Shown here: positions 52,587-62,103 of the stretch, piece after piece
Numbering within the stretch: position 1 is the stretch's first letter
How the letters are laid out: the number at the start of each line of letters is the position of its first letter
Source of the DNA: Methylocystis sp. MJC1
GTDB lineage: Bacteria > Pseudomonadota > Alphaproteobacteria > Rhizobiales > Beijerinckiaceae
Direction: 5' to 3'
DNA: 64,000 nt
NCBI RefSeq assembly: GCF_026427715.1
Contig: NZ_CP107558.1
Span: 213,501-277,500, forward strand
Made by a program: the position numbers and the translations under genes
The notes under the pieces: generated by a model
What the model was told of the DNA's origin: nothing
The model's input: only the letters and a program-made list of their open reading frames with translations
The model's database searches: none

Positions 52587-53948
52587 ATGCAGACAGTGAG
52601 CCTCGACCCATTTTATCTTATCGTCGATAACGCCGACTGGCTGGCGCGTCTGCTGCCGCTCGGCGTTCGACTCGTGCAATTGCGCGTGAAGGATCGCCTC
52701 GAGTCCGAGGTTCGCGATGAAATCCTCCGTGCGCGCGATCTCTGCCGCGCGGCGGGGGCGCAGCTCATCGTCAATGACTACTGGAAGCTCGCGATCGAGG
52801 CCGGCTGCGATTTCGTGCATCTGGGACAGGACGATCTCGACGACGCCGATCTCGACGCGCTGCGCCGCCATGAGGTGCGAATCGGCGTTTCTACTCATGA
52901 CGACGTCGAGCTTGATCGCGCATTGTCGATTTCCCCCGACTATGTGGCGCTCGGGCCCGTATGGCCGACCTTGCTCAAGGAAATGAAATTTGCGCCGCAG
53001 GGGCTCGAAAAGCTTGGCGCGTGGAAAAAGCGCATGGGCGATATCCCGCTTGTCGCCATTGGCGGCCTTACGCCATCACGCGCCTGCCTCGCGCTGGCGG
53101 CGGGCGCCGACAGCGCCTGCGTCGTCACCGACGTTTTGCGCGCGCCCGACCCGGAATCGCGGACGGTCGAATGGGTTGCGACGACGGCGCCCTGGCGTGA
53201 TTCCCCCGAGCTAACGCGCGCGTTTTCGCCCGATTTCGCCGGCGCGAAAGTTTTTCCCTCGCCCAACCACGGCCCCCGCGCGCGCGCGATCTCTGCGCTG
53301 GTGTTGCATTATACCGGCATGCCGACGGCGGAGAGCGCGCTCGAGCTTCTATGCTCGCCGATCCGGGAGGTCTCGGCGCATTATTTCGTCGAGGAAGACG
53401 GCCGCATCCTTCAGCTCGTGCCCGAGACGCGCCGCGCCTGGCACGCGGGCGCCAGCTATTGGGCGGGGGAAACCGACATGAATTCGGCTTCCATCGGCGT
53501 CGAGATCGTCCATCCCGGCCACATCGACCCGCATGACTTCCCTTCCGCCCAGATCGAGGCTGTCATCGCTCTGTCGCGGGATATATGCGCGCGTCACAAG
53601 ATCGCGCCCGAGCGGGTGCTCGCCCATTCCGACATTGCGCCGCGCCGCAAGACGGACCCGGGCGAGTTTTTTCCCTGGGCGCGTCTCGCCGCCGTCGGCG
53701 TCGGCCGTTACGTCGAACCCTTGCCGCCCGACGACGGCCCGGCGCTGGAATGTGACTCCGCCGGCGAGGCGGTCGCGCGGCTGCAAAGGCAGCTCGCGGC
53801 CTTCGGCTATAAAGTCAATGAGACGGGCGTCTATGATGAAGATACGGCGTCGGCTGTCGTCGCGTTTCAACGGCATTGGCGGCCAGCGCGCGTGGATGGG
53901 CGCGCCGACGCCTCGACCATAAACATTTTGACGCGCCTTTTGGCCTGA
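52587..53948 (+). CDS. Fused thiamine-phosphate synthase (ThiE) and N-acetylmuramoyl-L-alanine amidase
   Basis: One open frame of 453 residues carries two unrelated enzymes. Residues 1-205 are ThiE: QLRVKD, LIVNDYWKLAIEAGCDFVHLG (split LIVNDYW and CDFVHLGQDD, about 60-83), GVSTHDD, YVALGPVWPTLLKEMKFAPQ (119-138), VAIGGLTPSRA. Residues about 215-375 are an Amidase_2 domain with zinc ligands His241 (LHYTGM), His347 and Asp357 (HSDIAPRRKTDPGEFF); residues 390-453 are a peptidoglycan-binding domain. No signal peptide precedes the amidase. The only in-frame start before the amidase core is TTG at 53136. An out-of-frame TGA at 53198 and TAA at 53212 lie exactly at the joint, so a one-base indel would separate the two. 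Each domain is clear; a true fusion is uncertain. Confidence 0.8.
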   Translation: MQTVSLDPFYLIVDNADWLARLLPLGVRLVQLRVKDRLESEVRDEILRARDLCRAAGAQLIVNDYWKLAIEAGCDFVHLGQDDLDDADLDALRRHEVRIGVSTHDDVELDRALSISPDYVALGPVWPTLLKEMKFAPQGLEKLGAWKKRMGDIPLVAIGGLTPSRACLALAAGADSACVVTDVLRAPDPESRTVEWVATTAPWRDSPELTRAFSPDFAGAKVFPSPNHGPRARAISALVLHYTGMPTAESALELLCSPIREVSAHYFVEEDGRILQLVPETRRAWHAGASYWAGETDMNSASIGVEIVHPGHIDPHDFPSAQIEAVIALSRDICARHKIAPERVLAHSDIAPRRKTDPGEFFPWARLAAVGVGRYVEPLPPDDGPALECDSAGEAVARLQRQLAAFGYKVNETGVYDEDTASAVVAFQRHWRPARVDGRADASTINILTRLLA

Positions 53949-53959
53949 AGGAGTTTTAC

Positions 53960-54871
53960 GTGACGATTGGAAAACGCGCGATCGTCGTTACCGGCGCTTC
54001 GACGGGCATCGGTTTCGCCTGTGTGGAAATTCTTACACAAAAGGGTTTCTTCGTCTTCGGGTCCGTCCGCAAAAGTGTGGACGCCGAGCGCTTGCAAACC
54101 CAATTTGGCGATGATTTCGCGCCGCTTCTCTTCGATGTCACGGATGCGGACGCTGTTGCGCTGGCTGCGCAAGAGGTCGAGACCCGGCTCGGCGGCGCGA
54201 CGCTCGCGGGGCTCGTCAATAATGCAGGCGTCGCGGTGCCCGGCCCGCTGCTGCATCTCTCCATCGCCGATCTACGCCATCAGCTCGAAACAAATCTCAT
54301 CGGCCAACTGCAGGTAACGCAGGCGTTTGCGCCGCTGCTGGGCGCGCGCAAGCCGCAGGGCGGCGCGCCGGGACGCATTGTCAATATGAGCTCGGTGGCC
54401 GGCCGTTTCGCCTCGCCGTTTCTGGGTGCGTACAATGCGTCGAAATTCGCGCTCGAGGGCATGTCCGACGCGCTGCGGCGCGAGCTGATGATCTACGGGA
54501 TCGATCTCATCGTGATCCAGCCCGGCGTGATCGCGACGCCGATTTGGGACAAGGCTGACAACAGCGATTTCAGCCATTTCGACGCGACCATCTACGGACC
54601 CGCGGCGCGGCGCGTGCAGAAATGGGCCGTCGAAGCCGGGCGCGCCGCGCCGGGGCCCGAGCTTGTGGCGAAAGCCGTGCTGAGGGCCCTGACTGCGCCG
54701 CGCCCACCGGCTCGTATTCCTGTCATCCCCAACGGGGCCCTCGGTCACACCTTGCCAAGCCTGCTGCCGGCGCGATTTGTAGATTGGCTCGTGGCGCGTC
54801 GTTTGGGCTTCATCGAGGCGCGCGATAAGCTCCGCGTCCATCATTCTGACGGAGATGGCAATGGCGAATGA
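53960..54871 (+). CDS. Short-chain dehydrogenase/reductase
   Basis: A 303-residue classical SDR starting at GTG after AAGGAG. The cofactor loop VVTGASTGIGFACVEIL lies near residue 9-25, then LVNNAGVAVPGPLL, and the active site Ser in NMSSVAGRFASPFLGAYNASKFALEG with Tyr and Lys in YNASK. The C-terminal tail of about 60 residues is longer than in minimal SDRs and resembles the retinol dehydrogenase-like group. Substrate unknown. It follows the ThiE-amidase frame by 11 bases, which suggests it is in the same transcript. Confidence 0.88.
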   Translation: MTIGKRAIVVTGASTGIGFACVEILTQKGFFVFGSVRKSVDAERLQTQFGDDFAPLLFDVTDADAVALAAQEVETRLGGATLAGLVNNAGVAVPGPLLHLSIADLRHQLETNLIGQLQVTQAFAPLLGARKPQGGAPGRIVNMSSVAGRFASPFLGAYNASKFALEGMSDALRRELMIYGIDLIVIQPGVIATPIWDKADNSDFSHFDATIYGPAARRVQKWAVEAGRAAPGPELVAKAVLRALTAPRPPARIPVIPNGALGHTLPSLLPARFVDWLVARRLGFIEARDKLRVHHSDGDGNGE

Positions 54872-55250
54872 AATGACTGTTCCGCACGGCGTCGTTTGCT
54901 GGAGCGAACTCGCCGTCCGCGACGTCGCGCGCGCGCAGAAATTTTACGCCGAGACGCTCGGCTGGCGCTTCGAGGCCATGGCTGCGCCGGACATGACCTA
55001 TTGGATCGTCTTCTCCGGCGAGGCGCGGGTCGGCGGCATGTTCGAGATGAAGGGCGCGCAATTCGACGGCGTGCCGGAGCATTGGCTCACCTATATCGCT
55101 GTCGACGACATAGATGAGCGTTTGAAGAAGGCGGTCGAGGCCGGCGCAAAAATCTACAAGCAGCCCTTCGATATTCCAGACGTTGGCCGCATGGCGGTGC
55201 TGTCGGAGCCAGGGGGCGCAGTTGTCGCCTGGATGACGCTAGAGGGATAG
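54855..55250 (+). CDS. VOC family (glyoxalase-like) protein
   Basis: A 131-residue vicinal-oxygen-chelate domain protein. It has VPHGVVCWSELAVRDVARAQ and KFYAETLGWRFE near 8-40, TYWIVFSGEARVGGMF, and HWLTYIAVDDIDERLKKAVE near 75, ending DVGRMAVLSEPGGAVVAWM. Pairs of beta-alpha-beta units and His/Glu positions fit small hydroxyacid-glutathione or antibiotic-resistance type members, but the substrate cannot be told. It overlaps the SDR end by 17 bases, so both are in one operon. ATG at 54861 is an alternative start. Confidence 0.82.
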   Translation: MAMANEMTVPHGVVCWSELAVRDVARAQKFYAETLGWRFEAMAAPDMTYWIVFSGEARVGGMFEMKGAQFDGVPEHWLTYIAVDDIDERLKKAVEAGAKIYKQPFDIPDVGRMAVLSEPGGAVVAWMTLEG

Positions 55251-55259
55251 ACACGCCGC

Positions 55260-55276
55260 CGCGCCTCAAAGGCGCG
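55260..55276. terminator. Hairpin between convergent VOC and PilZ genes
   Basis: CGCGCCT-CAA-AGGCGCG, a 7-bp perfect stem spanning the stop of the PilZ gene and 10 bases after the VOC stop. There is no T tract. Confidence 0.4.
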
Positions 55277-55874
55277 TCGTCTCGTCGATCTCCCCTGGAC
55301 GGAAATGCCTGGCGAATTCGCAGGCGACGCCGTCATCGAGAATACGAACCACTTTTGCCGGCGTATTCCCGACCGCGACCTCGGCGCCGATGGGAATCAC
55401 GCGATCGGTTTCCAGCACGACATCCGAGTGCGAGAGGCTCTTGATGCGCACGATTTGCTCGTCGCCGCGGGCCAGCCGTAGAACGGTGAGATCCATGAAT
55501 GGGATGAAGATGCGATCGTGACGCCGGCTTTCTTCATAGCCCGTTGAACGATCGGCGTACCATGCCAATTGGCGTGCCAGCCTCTCGCGTTTTTTCGGCA
55601 TGAGATGAAAACACATGTCGAATCCGTTTTGCGTCGGTCCCAGGACAATGCCCGCGAAACGACCCAATTCATTGAGGCAAAGCGCGACCTTCTCGCCCGG
55701 CAGGGCCGCGACAGGCGCGAAAAGCCGCGCGGAATAAGGGGAGATCTCGCAGGTCTGACAAGGATATTCCTCGTTGGACTCCAGCAGTGTGTAGCGGCCT
55801 TCGAAATTGATTTGCAGTCGGGGCTGCGGCTCCGTCTCAAAATGAGAAGTTTTAGGCTGAAAATTAATGCCCAT
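55266..55874 (-). CDS. Tandem PilZ domain protein
   Basis: A 202-residue cytoplasmic protein with two PilZ-like units. The first (about 18-100) reads PRLQINFEGRYTLLES and CQTCEISPYSARLF; its arginine motif is weak. The second (about 115-195) has RRHDRIFIPFMDLTVLR, an RxxxR motif, and KSLSHSDVVLE in place of (D/N)xSxxG. PilZ domains bind c-di-GMP and change motility or polysaccharide production. The cellulose operon in this window is one possible process under the same second messenger, but no direct link is seen. Confidence 0.7.
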   Translation of the reverse strand: MGINFQPKTSHFETEPQPRLQINFEGRYTLLESNEEYPCQTCEISPYSARLFAPVAALPGEKVALCLNELGRFAGIVLGPTQNGFDMCFHLMPKKRERLARQLAWYADRSTGYEESRRHDRIFIPFMDLTVLRLARGDEQIVRIKSLSHSDVVLETDRVIPIGAEVAVGNTPAKVVRILDDGVACEFARHFRPGEIDETTRL

Positions 55875-56262
55875 TGTTGCCTCGAAAAGTTAATGGTCGG
55901 GTGGAAGCGCGCTTCCACCGTCTAGTGGCTGCCACCTTAGCGCCGGCTCGTGCCATAAAAGTTAAGCTGGACCGTTGGCCGCGGCATAAACGGGGCGCTG
56001 TATGAAAGCAGTTTCCAAATTGTTTACAATTTTAACGGCGTCGGCTGGCTCGTGCTTTTTTCCTGAGGCCCCGCTGGCAAGTAAAGCGGCGGCGGCGCTC
56101 GATTTTTGCCAACCGACACCAGCGTAAAACCTGACAGCAGATTGGGCAGCTATTTTTATTTCAACTGGTTATTAACCAAGAAGGGGTTGCTAAGCTTAAC
56201 GGAATGGACGTTCCGACCGTTTAATTTTATAGTTTAGTTCAAGGATTTCCGCGGGATTCATC
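55875..56262. other. Intergenic region between divergent PilZ and tamA genes
   Basis: 388 bases, AT-rich near the tamA side. It holds a possible short ORF at 56002 and a small palindrome TGGTTA-T-TAACCA at 56166-56178. No RNA gene or known operator was recognised. Confidence 0.5.
56002..56127 (+). CDS. Possible small secreted peptide, 41 residues
   Basis: ATG AAA AAG-type start (MKAVSKLFTILTASAG), a short hydrophobic stretch, and a Cys at residue 18, then PEAPLASKAAAALDFC. It could be a small secreted or lipid-attached peptide, or a chance frame. No ribosome site is strong (GGGGCGCTGT only). Confidence 0.2.
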   Translation: MKAVSKLFTILTASAGSCFFPEAPLASKAAAALDFCQPTPA

Positions 56263-58218
56263 GTGACGCCGATGCGGCTTTTGGTAACTGCGCTTATTTG
56301 TTGCAGTATTGTGTGTGGCGGGATGACGCCTGCGCGCGCTTTCGACTTTTTTGGCCTGCTCGGCGCGCCAGAAAACGCCGAGCCTACCGCAGACGCAATC
56401 GCTTACGAGGTGACTTTCAAGGGGCTCGACGACGACAAGCTCGAGCAGGCCCTCAAGGACGCATCGAACAGCTGGCGACTGCGCCTGGAGGCGCCTTCGG
56501 CGGGCGTCGGCTTGGCGCGTCGGGTCGTCGCCGACTATCCGCGCCTTGCCGAGGCGCTATGGGCGAGCGGCTATTTCAACGCGCGTGTGCATGCGAGCGT
56601 CGCCGGCGCGCCCATCTCGCCGGAAGGCGATGGGGCCGACGCGGCGGCGGCGGCCGCCGAGCGGCATCGCGGCGTGTCTCTCGTTCCTGTCGTCTTCGAG
56701 ATCGATCCAGGCCCGCTCTTCAAGCTGCGCCACGTCGTCGTCTATGACGCGCGCACCAATGCGCCGATCGATCCGGCGCTTTTCCCGCGCAAGGCCCTCG
56801 ATCAGAACCCCGACGATCCCGCCCGCGCCGCGGCTCTGCGCGCGCGCGAGGCCGAGTGGATCGATGATTTGCGCGGCAAATCCTATCCGATGGCCAAGGT
56901 CGTCTCTGCGCGGCCCGTGATCCTGCATGATCTGAACGTGATGGACGTCGCGGTCACGATTGACCCAGGACCGAAGGCAGGCGTCGGCGAGGTTAGTCTT
57001 TCCGGCGCGCCGGGCGTCGATCCGGAGGTTATCCGCTCCTTCATTTATCTGGAGGAGGGCGAGCCTTACAGCCCCAAAAAAATCGCCGACACGCGCAAAT
57101 CCATCGCCCGCATCGAGGCGATCGGCGGCGTGAAGATCGAAGAAGGGGCTCATCTCGATAAGAATGGCAATTTGCCGCTTCTCATCGAGACGACCGAACG
57201 CAAGCGCCATGCGATCGGCGCTTCTGCGATGTTCTCCAATATCAACGGCCCGACGTTGCGCACCTATTGGGTCGACCGCAATCTCTTCGGCGGCGGCGAG
57301 CGCCTGCGTTTCGATCTCGACGGCGGCCTCGCCTATTACAATAATTCGTCCGCGTTCCTGTCCTTTCCGGAGCTCAAGGCGAGCAATCTGGTCGGCTCCG
57401 CGCGCGCGAGCTTCTTGAAGCCTGCGCTCTTCGGCACGCGCAACGATCTTCTGCTCGACGCCGCGGCGGTGCGCGAGCGCACCGTTTACTACTGGGCGTC
57501 CTATGGCAATTTCAACGGCGCGATCCGCCATCGTTTCAGCGACACGGCGTCGATCCAGGCCGGCATCGAAGTCGAGGGCGGGCAGTTCAACGACGTCTTC
57601 GGCCTGCACAATTACTCGCTGCTCGGGTTCCCGGTCTCGGGGACCTATGACAGCACCGACAATGCGCTCGCGCCGACGCGCGGCATACGCGCCACGGCCC
57701 GCGTCGCGCCTTATGTGAAGGCGCTTTCCAACGGCGTCAGCATGCTGGAGTCGAAGGGGCAGTTGTCGGCCTATCACGCGCTCGACGAAGACGCCTGGTA
57801 TGTTCTCGCAGGGAGAGTCGCCGCCGGCTCTATCGTCGGGTCGTCGATTGAACACGTCCCGGCAAACCGACGTTTTTTTGCAGGCGGCGGTGGTTCCGTG
57901 CGCGGCTATCGCTATCGCTCGATCACCCCCGACAATGGCTTCGGCTTTCCGACCGGCGGACTGAGCCTTTTCGAAGCCTCCGCCGAAGCGCGCCTGAAAG
58001 TGACGCAGGAAATCGGCATCGTCCCCTTCCTCGACGCCGGCGCCGCCTATTCGTCGTCCGTGCCGAATTTCAGTTCGACGATGCGCTTCGCGGCAGGCGT
58101 GGGTCTTCGCTACTATACTGGCATTGGTCCGATTCGTTTCGATGTCGCGACGCCTCTCAACCCGAGGCCGCAGGACAGCCGGCTCGCCATCTTCCTCGGC
58201 ATCGGAGAGAGCTTCTGA
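56263..58218 (+). CDS. tamA: Autotransporter assembly factor TamA (Omp85 family)
   Basis: A 651-residue outer membrane protein. A signal peptide (ALICCSIVCGGMTPARA, about 10-27) is followed by FDFFGLLG, the usual TamA mature start, then POTRA domains (about 45-310; AEALWASGYFNARVHASV, EGEPYSPKKIADTRKSIARI), and the 16-strand barrel. The Omp85 lid-lock motif RFFAGGGGSVRGYRYRS is near 535-551. With TamB it aids insertion of some outer membrane proteins or lipid transport. GTG at 56263 or ATG at 56272 may be the start. tamB begins one base after the stop. Confidence 0.93.
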   Translation: MTPMRLLVTALICCSIVCGGMTPARAFDFFGLLGAPENAEPTADAIAYEVTFKGLDDDKLEQALKDASNSWRLRLEAPSAGVGLARRVVADYPRLAEALWASGYFNARVHASVAGAPISPEGDGADAAAAAAERHRGVSLVPVVFEIDPGPLFKLRHVVVYDARTNAPIDPALFPRKALDQNPDDPARAAALRAREAEWIDDLRGKSYPMAKVVSARPVILHDLNVMDVAVTIDPGPKAGVGEVSLSGAPGVDPEVIRSFIYLEEGEPYSPKKIADTRKSIARIEAIGGVKIEEGAHLDKNGNLPLLIETTERKRHAIGASAMFSNINGPTLRTYWVDRNLFGGGERLRFDLDGGLAYYNNSSAFLSFPELKASNLVGSARASFLKPALFGTRNDLLLDAAAVRERTVYYWASYGNFNGAIRHRFSDTASIQAGIEVEGGQFNDVFGLHNYSLLGFPVSGTYDSTDNALAPTRGIRATARVAPYVKALSNGVSMLESKGQLSAYHALDEDAWYVLAGRVAAGSIVGSSIEHVPANRRFFAGGGGSVRGYRYRSITPDNGFGFPTGGLSLFEASAEARLKVTQEIGIVPFLDAGAAYSSSVPNFSSTMRFAAGVGLRYYTGIGPIRFDVATPLNPRPQDSRLAIFLGIGESF

Positions 58219-58219
58219 T

Positions 58220-61200
58220 ATGCGCAAGCCTTCTCGCGGCCTTGTGATCGTCGGCGGTATCGCGGCCTTCGTAATTCTCGCCGCCGGCGCCAGCGTCTAT
58301 TCCATCAATAGCGCCTCGGGCGGGCGTTCGCTGGCGCGCGTCATCTCCGAGGCTGCGTCTACGCCCGATATGAAGGTCGAGATTGGCGCGATCGACGGCG
58401 TTCTGTCCCCGACGCCCGCCGTGCGCGATATCGTGGTCTCAGACCGGGACGGTCCATGGCTGAGGATCGACCGCGTCGCCGCCAAATGGTCGCCACTCGC
58501 GGCTCTGGGCATGAAGCTCGATATCGATCGCATAGACGTCGGCGAGATCGACGTGTTGCGCGCGCCGGTTGCCGAAAAGAAAAAGGCCGAACAGAAAAAC
58601 GGCAACGGATCTTTCCCTCCGAAACTGCCCATCGGCGTCCGGGTGGGAGAGCTGGCTTTGGCGAAGCTCATTCTCGCCGAGCCCGTGTTGGATGCGGCGG
58701 CCACGCTCTCTGTCCACGCCGGGGCCGAACTTACCGGGGCGGCGGCGGGTATATGGGTCAATGTCCTACGGCTCGACGCGCCAGGGTCGGCTGGCGTCGA
58801 CGCGGTTTATGCAGGCGACAAGCTGCGCGTCAAATTCGCCGCCTCGGAGCCCGGCGACGGCCTCATCGCGCGCCGCGCAAAAATCCCCGGCCTCCCGCCG
58901 GTCGAAGCCTCCGTCGCGGGGGAAGGCCCGCTCGACGCCTTCGCAGCCAAGATTTCGGCAAAGGCGGGCAAGGCGGGCGTCGATGGCGAGGTCCACGTTA
59001 CCCGTGAAGGCGCGGCACGGCGTTTCGACCTCGCTCTTGCGGGGCGGCTGGCCGATCTCTTGCCGCAAGACCTTGCGGCGATTTTTGCCGACGTCACGAA
59101 GGTCGAGGCGACGTCTCATCTTGCCGATAACGGTGCCAAGACCCTCGACCGCTTTGCGCTCGCCGCTTCGGCTTTCAAGGTTGATGGCGCCGGCCGTATG
59201 AGCGCCGATGGCAAAGCGGTCGGCAAGGTCAATCTTTCCGTCGCCGCCCTCGACCCGTTCTCGCGAATTGCCGGACGCCAGTTACATGGCGTTCTCGATC
59301 TCTCCGCCGATATCGCCGGGGCGCCGCTCGATGGCGTCTTGGAGGCGTCGCTGGACGGCGCCGTGACGTCGCTCGGCTCCGGCGTTGCGGCTGTTGACGG
59401 GCTTGCGGGCGGACGTGTGCGCCTGACGGGAAAGGTCGCAACGCTTCCCGGCGGCGGATTTGCTTTCGATCGGCTGGCGCTCGCGGGAGAACATCTCTCC
59501 GCGCTTGTCGATGGCAAGGCGAGCAAGGAAAAAGCCGCGATCGAGGCCAAGCTCGACTTGCCGGAGCTACGCTACGCGGGCTTGCCGCTCTCCGGTCGAG
59601 CCAATGTTGCGGCCTCTGTGACGGGAAGTCTGGAGAAGCCCGACGCGACGCTTTTGGCGACGCTCGAAGACGCTACCGCGAATGGGCGCCCGATCCCGCA
59701 GCTCGCGCTGCAGGGCGAGGCCCATGATCTGCTCGGCCGTCTCGCCGCTGCTGCGAAGCTCGACGGCGTTGTCGATCGCAAACCGGCGCGCGGGCGTTTC
59801 TCTCTTGCCCGGACGGACGCCGGCTGGACGCTCGACGACGTTGATCTCGCCATTGGCGGCGCGACGGCGAAGGGCGCGCTCGCGATCGACGGCGCTGGTC
59901 TCGCAAACGGGCGTCTGCGCCTCGCCGCGCCCAACCTCGACGATCTCTCGGCGCTCGCGCTGCAAAAGCTCGGCGGACGTCTCGAGGCAGATATTTCGCT
60001 AGACGCTCCGAATGGCGAGCAGAGCGTTTCGATCGATGCAGAGGGCGCCGGCATAGAGGCGGCAGGAGCGGCGGTCGGCAGGTTCGCGGCGACGTTGTCG
60101 GCCCGTGATCTCCTGCGTAAGCCCGCTCTGGAGGGCGAGGTCTCCGTTGACAACGCTCGCTTTGGCAAGGAGGCGATCGGCAAGGCGCGCCTGCTCGCGC
60201 GCCCCGCCGGCGACGGGGCGGCGATGCTCGATCTGACGCTCGACGCCCGCGGTTTCAATGTCGCCAGCAGGGCGACCCTCACGCCGGGCGAAACGACTCG
60301 GCTCGACATCGCGCAATTCTCCGCGCAACGCGCCGGCAAGAAAATCGCGCTGGCGCAGCCGGCCGCGGTCACTTTGCAGCATGGCGCGGTGGCGCTCAGA
60401 GGCCTGGCTCTTTCACTCGGCTCCGGTCGTCTCGATATTGACGGCGTCGCCGGGGAGAGCCTCGACATCGCCGCCAAGGCGCGCGCCGTGCCGCTCTCCA
60501 TCGCTTCGATGATCGATCCGACCATCGGCCTCGACGGTCTGCTCGACGCCGAGGCGCGCATTACCGGGACAAAAGCCGCGCCGGCGGGCGAGTGGCGCGT
60601 GAAGCTGGCCAAGATCAGCGCGCCCCAGTTGCGCGCCAACGGACTGCCGGCCGTCGACGTCGCCGCCAATGGCCGCCTCGCCAATAAGCGCACGACCGTC
60701 GACGCCGATGTTGCGGTCGGCCCATCGAGCAAGCTGAAGATTACGGGCTCGGCGCCGCTGGGCGAAGGCGCGCTCGACCTCGCGGTCAAGGGCGCGCTCG
60801 ACGCGGCGCTTGCCAATACGATGCTCGCGGCGAACGGCCAGACGGCCGCCGGCAAGGCCAATGTCGATTTGCGCCTGACGGGCCCGGCGGCGAGCCCGAT
60901 CATCGGCGGGTCGGTCGTTATCGCCGACGCCGCCTTCAACGATCCGCTCAACGGCGTGAGCCTCGCGAAGATCAGCGGCAGGATCGAAGGGCGCGGCCGC
61001 GATCTCACCATCGACGGCCTCACCGCGCAGACGAAAAATGGCGGGCGGATCGCCGTCGCCGGCAAAGTGACCGTTGCGCCCGACGCTGGCATGCCCGGCT
61101 CCATCCGCATCGGCGCCAATAATGCGCAGCTCGCCGCGACCGACATCGTTTCCTCGACCGGCGATCTCGATCTCACGATCAGCGGCGCGCTGGCGCGCAA

Positions 61201-62080
61201 CCCTAAAATTTCAGGCAAGGTCAATCTCGACTCGATGGACGTCAGCATTCCTGACCGCCTGCCGGCCAATCTGAAGCCGCTTCCGGGCTCGACTCACATC
61301 GACGCCAAAGGTTTCGCGGCTCAAATGCTGGCGCTCGAGAAGAAGCAGCAGGAAAAGGCGTCGCGCAAATCGGGATTCGACGCGGCGCTCGATCTCGCGC
61401 TTTCGGCTCCCAACAAGATTTTCGTGCGCGGGCGCGGCATCGACGCCGAGTTCGGCGGGGATTTGAAAATCTCGGGCACGATCCAGAAGCCCAATGCGCA
61501 GGGCGGCTTCGAGTTGCGGCGCGGCAAGATGCAGCTCCTCACGCAGCGCATCGATCTCACGCGCGGCAAGCTCACTTTCGCTGGCGGGCTGACGCCGGCG
61601 CTCGACTTCGAGGCGGAAACCACGGCATCCGACATCACGGCGAAGATCGATGTCACCGGGCCGGCGGCGTCGCCCTCCTTCGCTTTCTCATCGACGCCGG
61701 AGCTCCCGCAGGACGAAGTGCTCTCGCGCCTGCTTTTCGCCAAGGCCTCCGGTTCGCTCACGCCCTTTCAGGCGGTGCAGCTCGCCGCGGCGCTCGCGCA
61801 ACTTTCCGGCGCCGGCGCGGGCGTCGACGCTTTCGAGAAAATGCGCAAGGCGCTCGGCGTGGATTCGCTCGACCTCGACGCGGGCGGGGGCAAGGGACCC
61901 ACGGTCGGCGCGTCGCGCTATATCGCCAATGGCGTGAGCGTCGGCGTGAAGACGGGCGCGAACCCGCAGCAGACGTCGGTCAATGTGGGCGTCGACGTGA
62001 CGCGCGGCCTGCGCTTGCAGAGCGAGACGGGCATGAGCGGCGCCACATCGCTCGGCGTCGGCATAGAGCACGAATATTGA
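58220..62080 (+). CDS. tamB: Translocation and assembly protein TamB (AsmA-like)
   Basis: A 1286-residue protein with an N-terminal membrane helix (LVIVGGIAAFVILAAGASVY, about 8-27) and a very long beta-rich periplasmic region, in which many repeats such as LDGVLEASLDGAV and GKVNLSV form the hydrophobic-groove taco fold. The C-terminal DUF490/TamB domain shows GTIQKPNAQGGFELRRGKMQ, LTRGKLTFAGGLTPALDFEA, and LPQDEVLSRLLFAKASGSLT near 1165. It spans the periplasm, links to TamA, and likely moves lipids or substrates to the outer membrane. The size is normal. Confidence 0.93.
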   Translation: MRKPSRGLVIVGGIAAFVILAAGASVYSINSASGGRSLARVISEAASTPDMKVEIGAIDGVLSPTPAVRDIVVSDRDGPWLRIDRVAAKWSPLAALGMKLDIDRIDVGEIDVLRAPVAEKKKAEQKNGNGSFPPKLPIGVRVGELALAKLILAEPVLDAAATLSVHAGAELTGAAAGIWVNVLRLDAPGSAGVDAVYAGDKLRVKFAASEPGDGLIARRAKIPGLPPVEASVAGEGPLDAFAAKISAKAGKAGVDGEVHVTREGAARRFDLALAGRLADLLPQDLAAIFADVTKVEATSHLADNGAKTLDRFALAASAFKVDGAGRMSADGKAVGKVNLSVAALDPFSRIAGRQLHGVLDLSADIAGAPLDGVLEASLDGAVTSLGSGVAAVDGLAGGRVRLTGKVATLPGGGFAFDRLALAGEHLSALVDGKASKEKAAIEAKLDLPELRYAGLPLSGRANVAASVTGSLEKPDATLLATLEDATANGRPIPQLALQGEAHDLLGRLAAAAKLDGVVDRKPARGRFSLARTDAGWTLDDVDLAIGGATAKGALAIDGAGLANGRLRLAAPNLDDLSALALQKLGGRLEADISLDAPNGEQSVSIDAEGAGIEAAGAAVGRFAATLSARDLLRKPALEGEVSVDNARFGKEAIGKARLLARPAGDGAAMLDLTLDARGFNVASRATLTPGETTRLDIAQFSAQRAGKKIALAQPAAVTLQHGAVALRGLALSLGSGRLDIDGVAGESLDIAAKARAVPLSIASMIDPTIGLDGLLDAEARITGTKAAPAGEWRVKLAKISAPQLRANGLPAVDVAANGRLANKRTTVDADVAVGPSSKLKITGSAPLGEGALDLAVKGALDAALANTMLAANGQTAAGKANVDLRLTGPAASPIIGGSVVIADAAFNDPLNGVSLAKISGRIEGRGRDLTIDGLTAQTKNGGRIAVAGKVTVAPDAGMPGSIRIGANNAQLAATDIVSSTGDLDLTISGALARNPKISGKVNLDSMDVSIPDRLPANLKPLPGSTHIDAKGFAAQMLALEKKQQEKASRKSGFDAALDLALSAPNKIFVRGRGIDAEFGGDLKISGTIQKPNAQGGFELRRGKMQLLTQRIDLTRGKLTFAGGLTPALDFEAETTASDITAKIDVTGPAASPSFAFSSTPELPQDEVLSRLLFAKASGSLTPFQAVQLAAALAQLSGAGAGVDAFEKMRKALGVDSLDLDAGGGKGPTVGASRYIANGVSVGVKTGANPQQTSVNVGVDVTRGLRLQSETGMSGATSLGVGIEHEY

Positions 62081-62083
62081 GAA

Positions 62084-62103
62084 GAGGCGCGCCGCCGCGC
62101 CTC
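62084..62103. terminator. Hairpin between convergent tamB and adhesin-E-like genes
   Basis: GAGGCGCG-CCGC-CGCGCCTC, an 8-bp perfect stem just after the tamB stop, overlapping the stop of the gene opposite. No T run follows. Confidence 0.45.
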
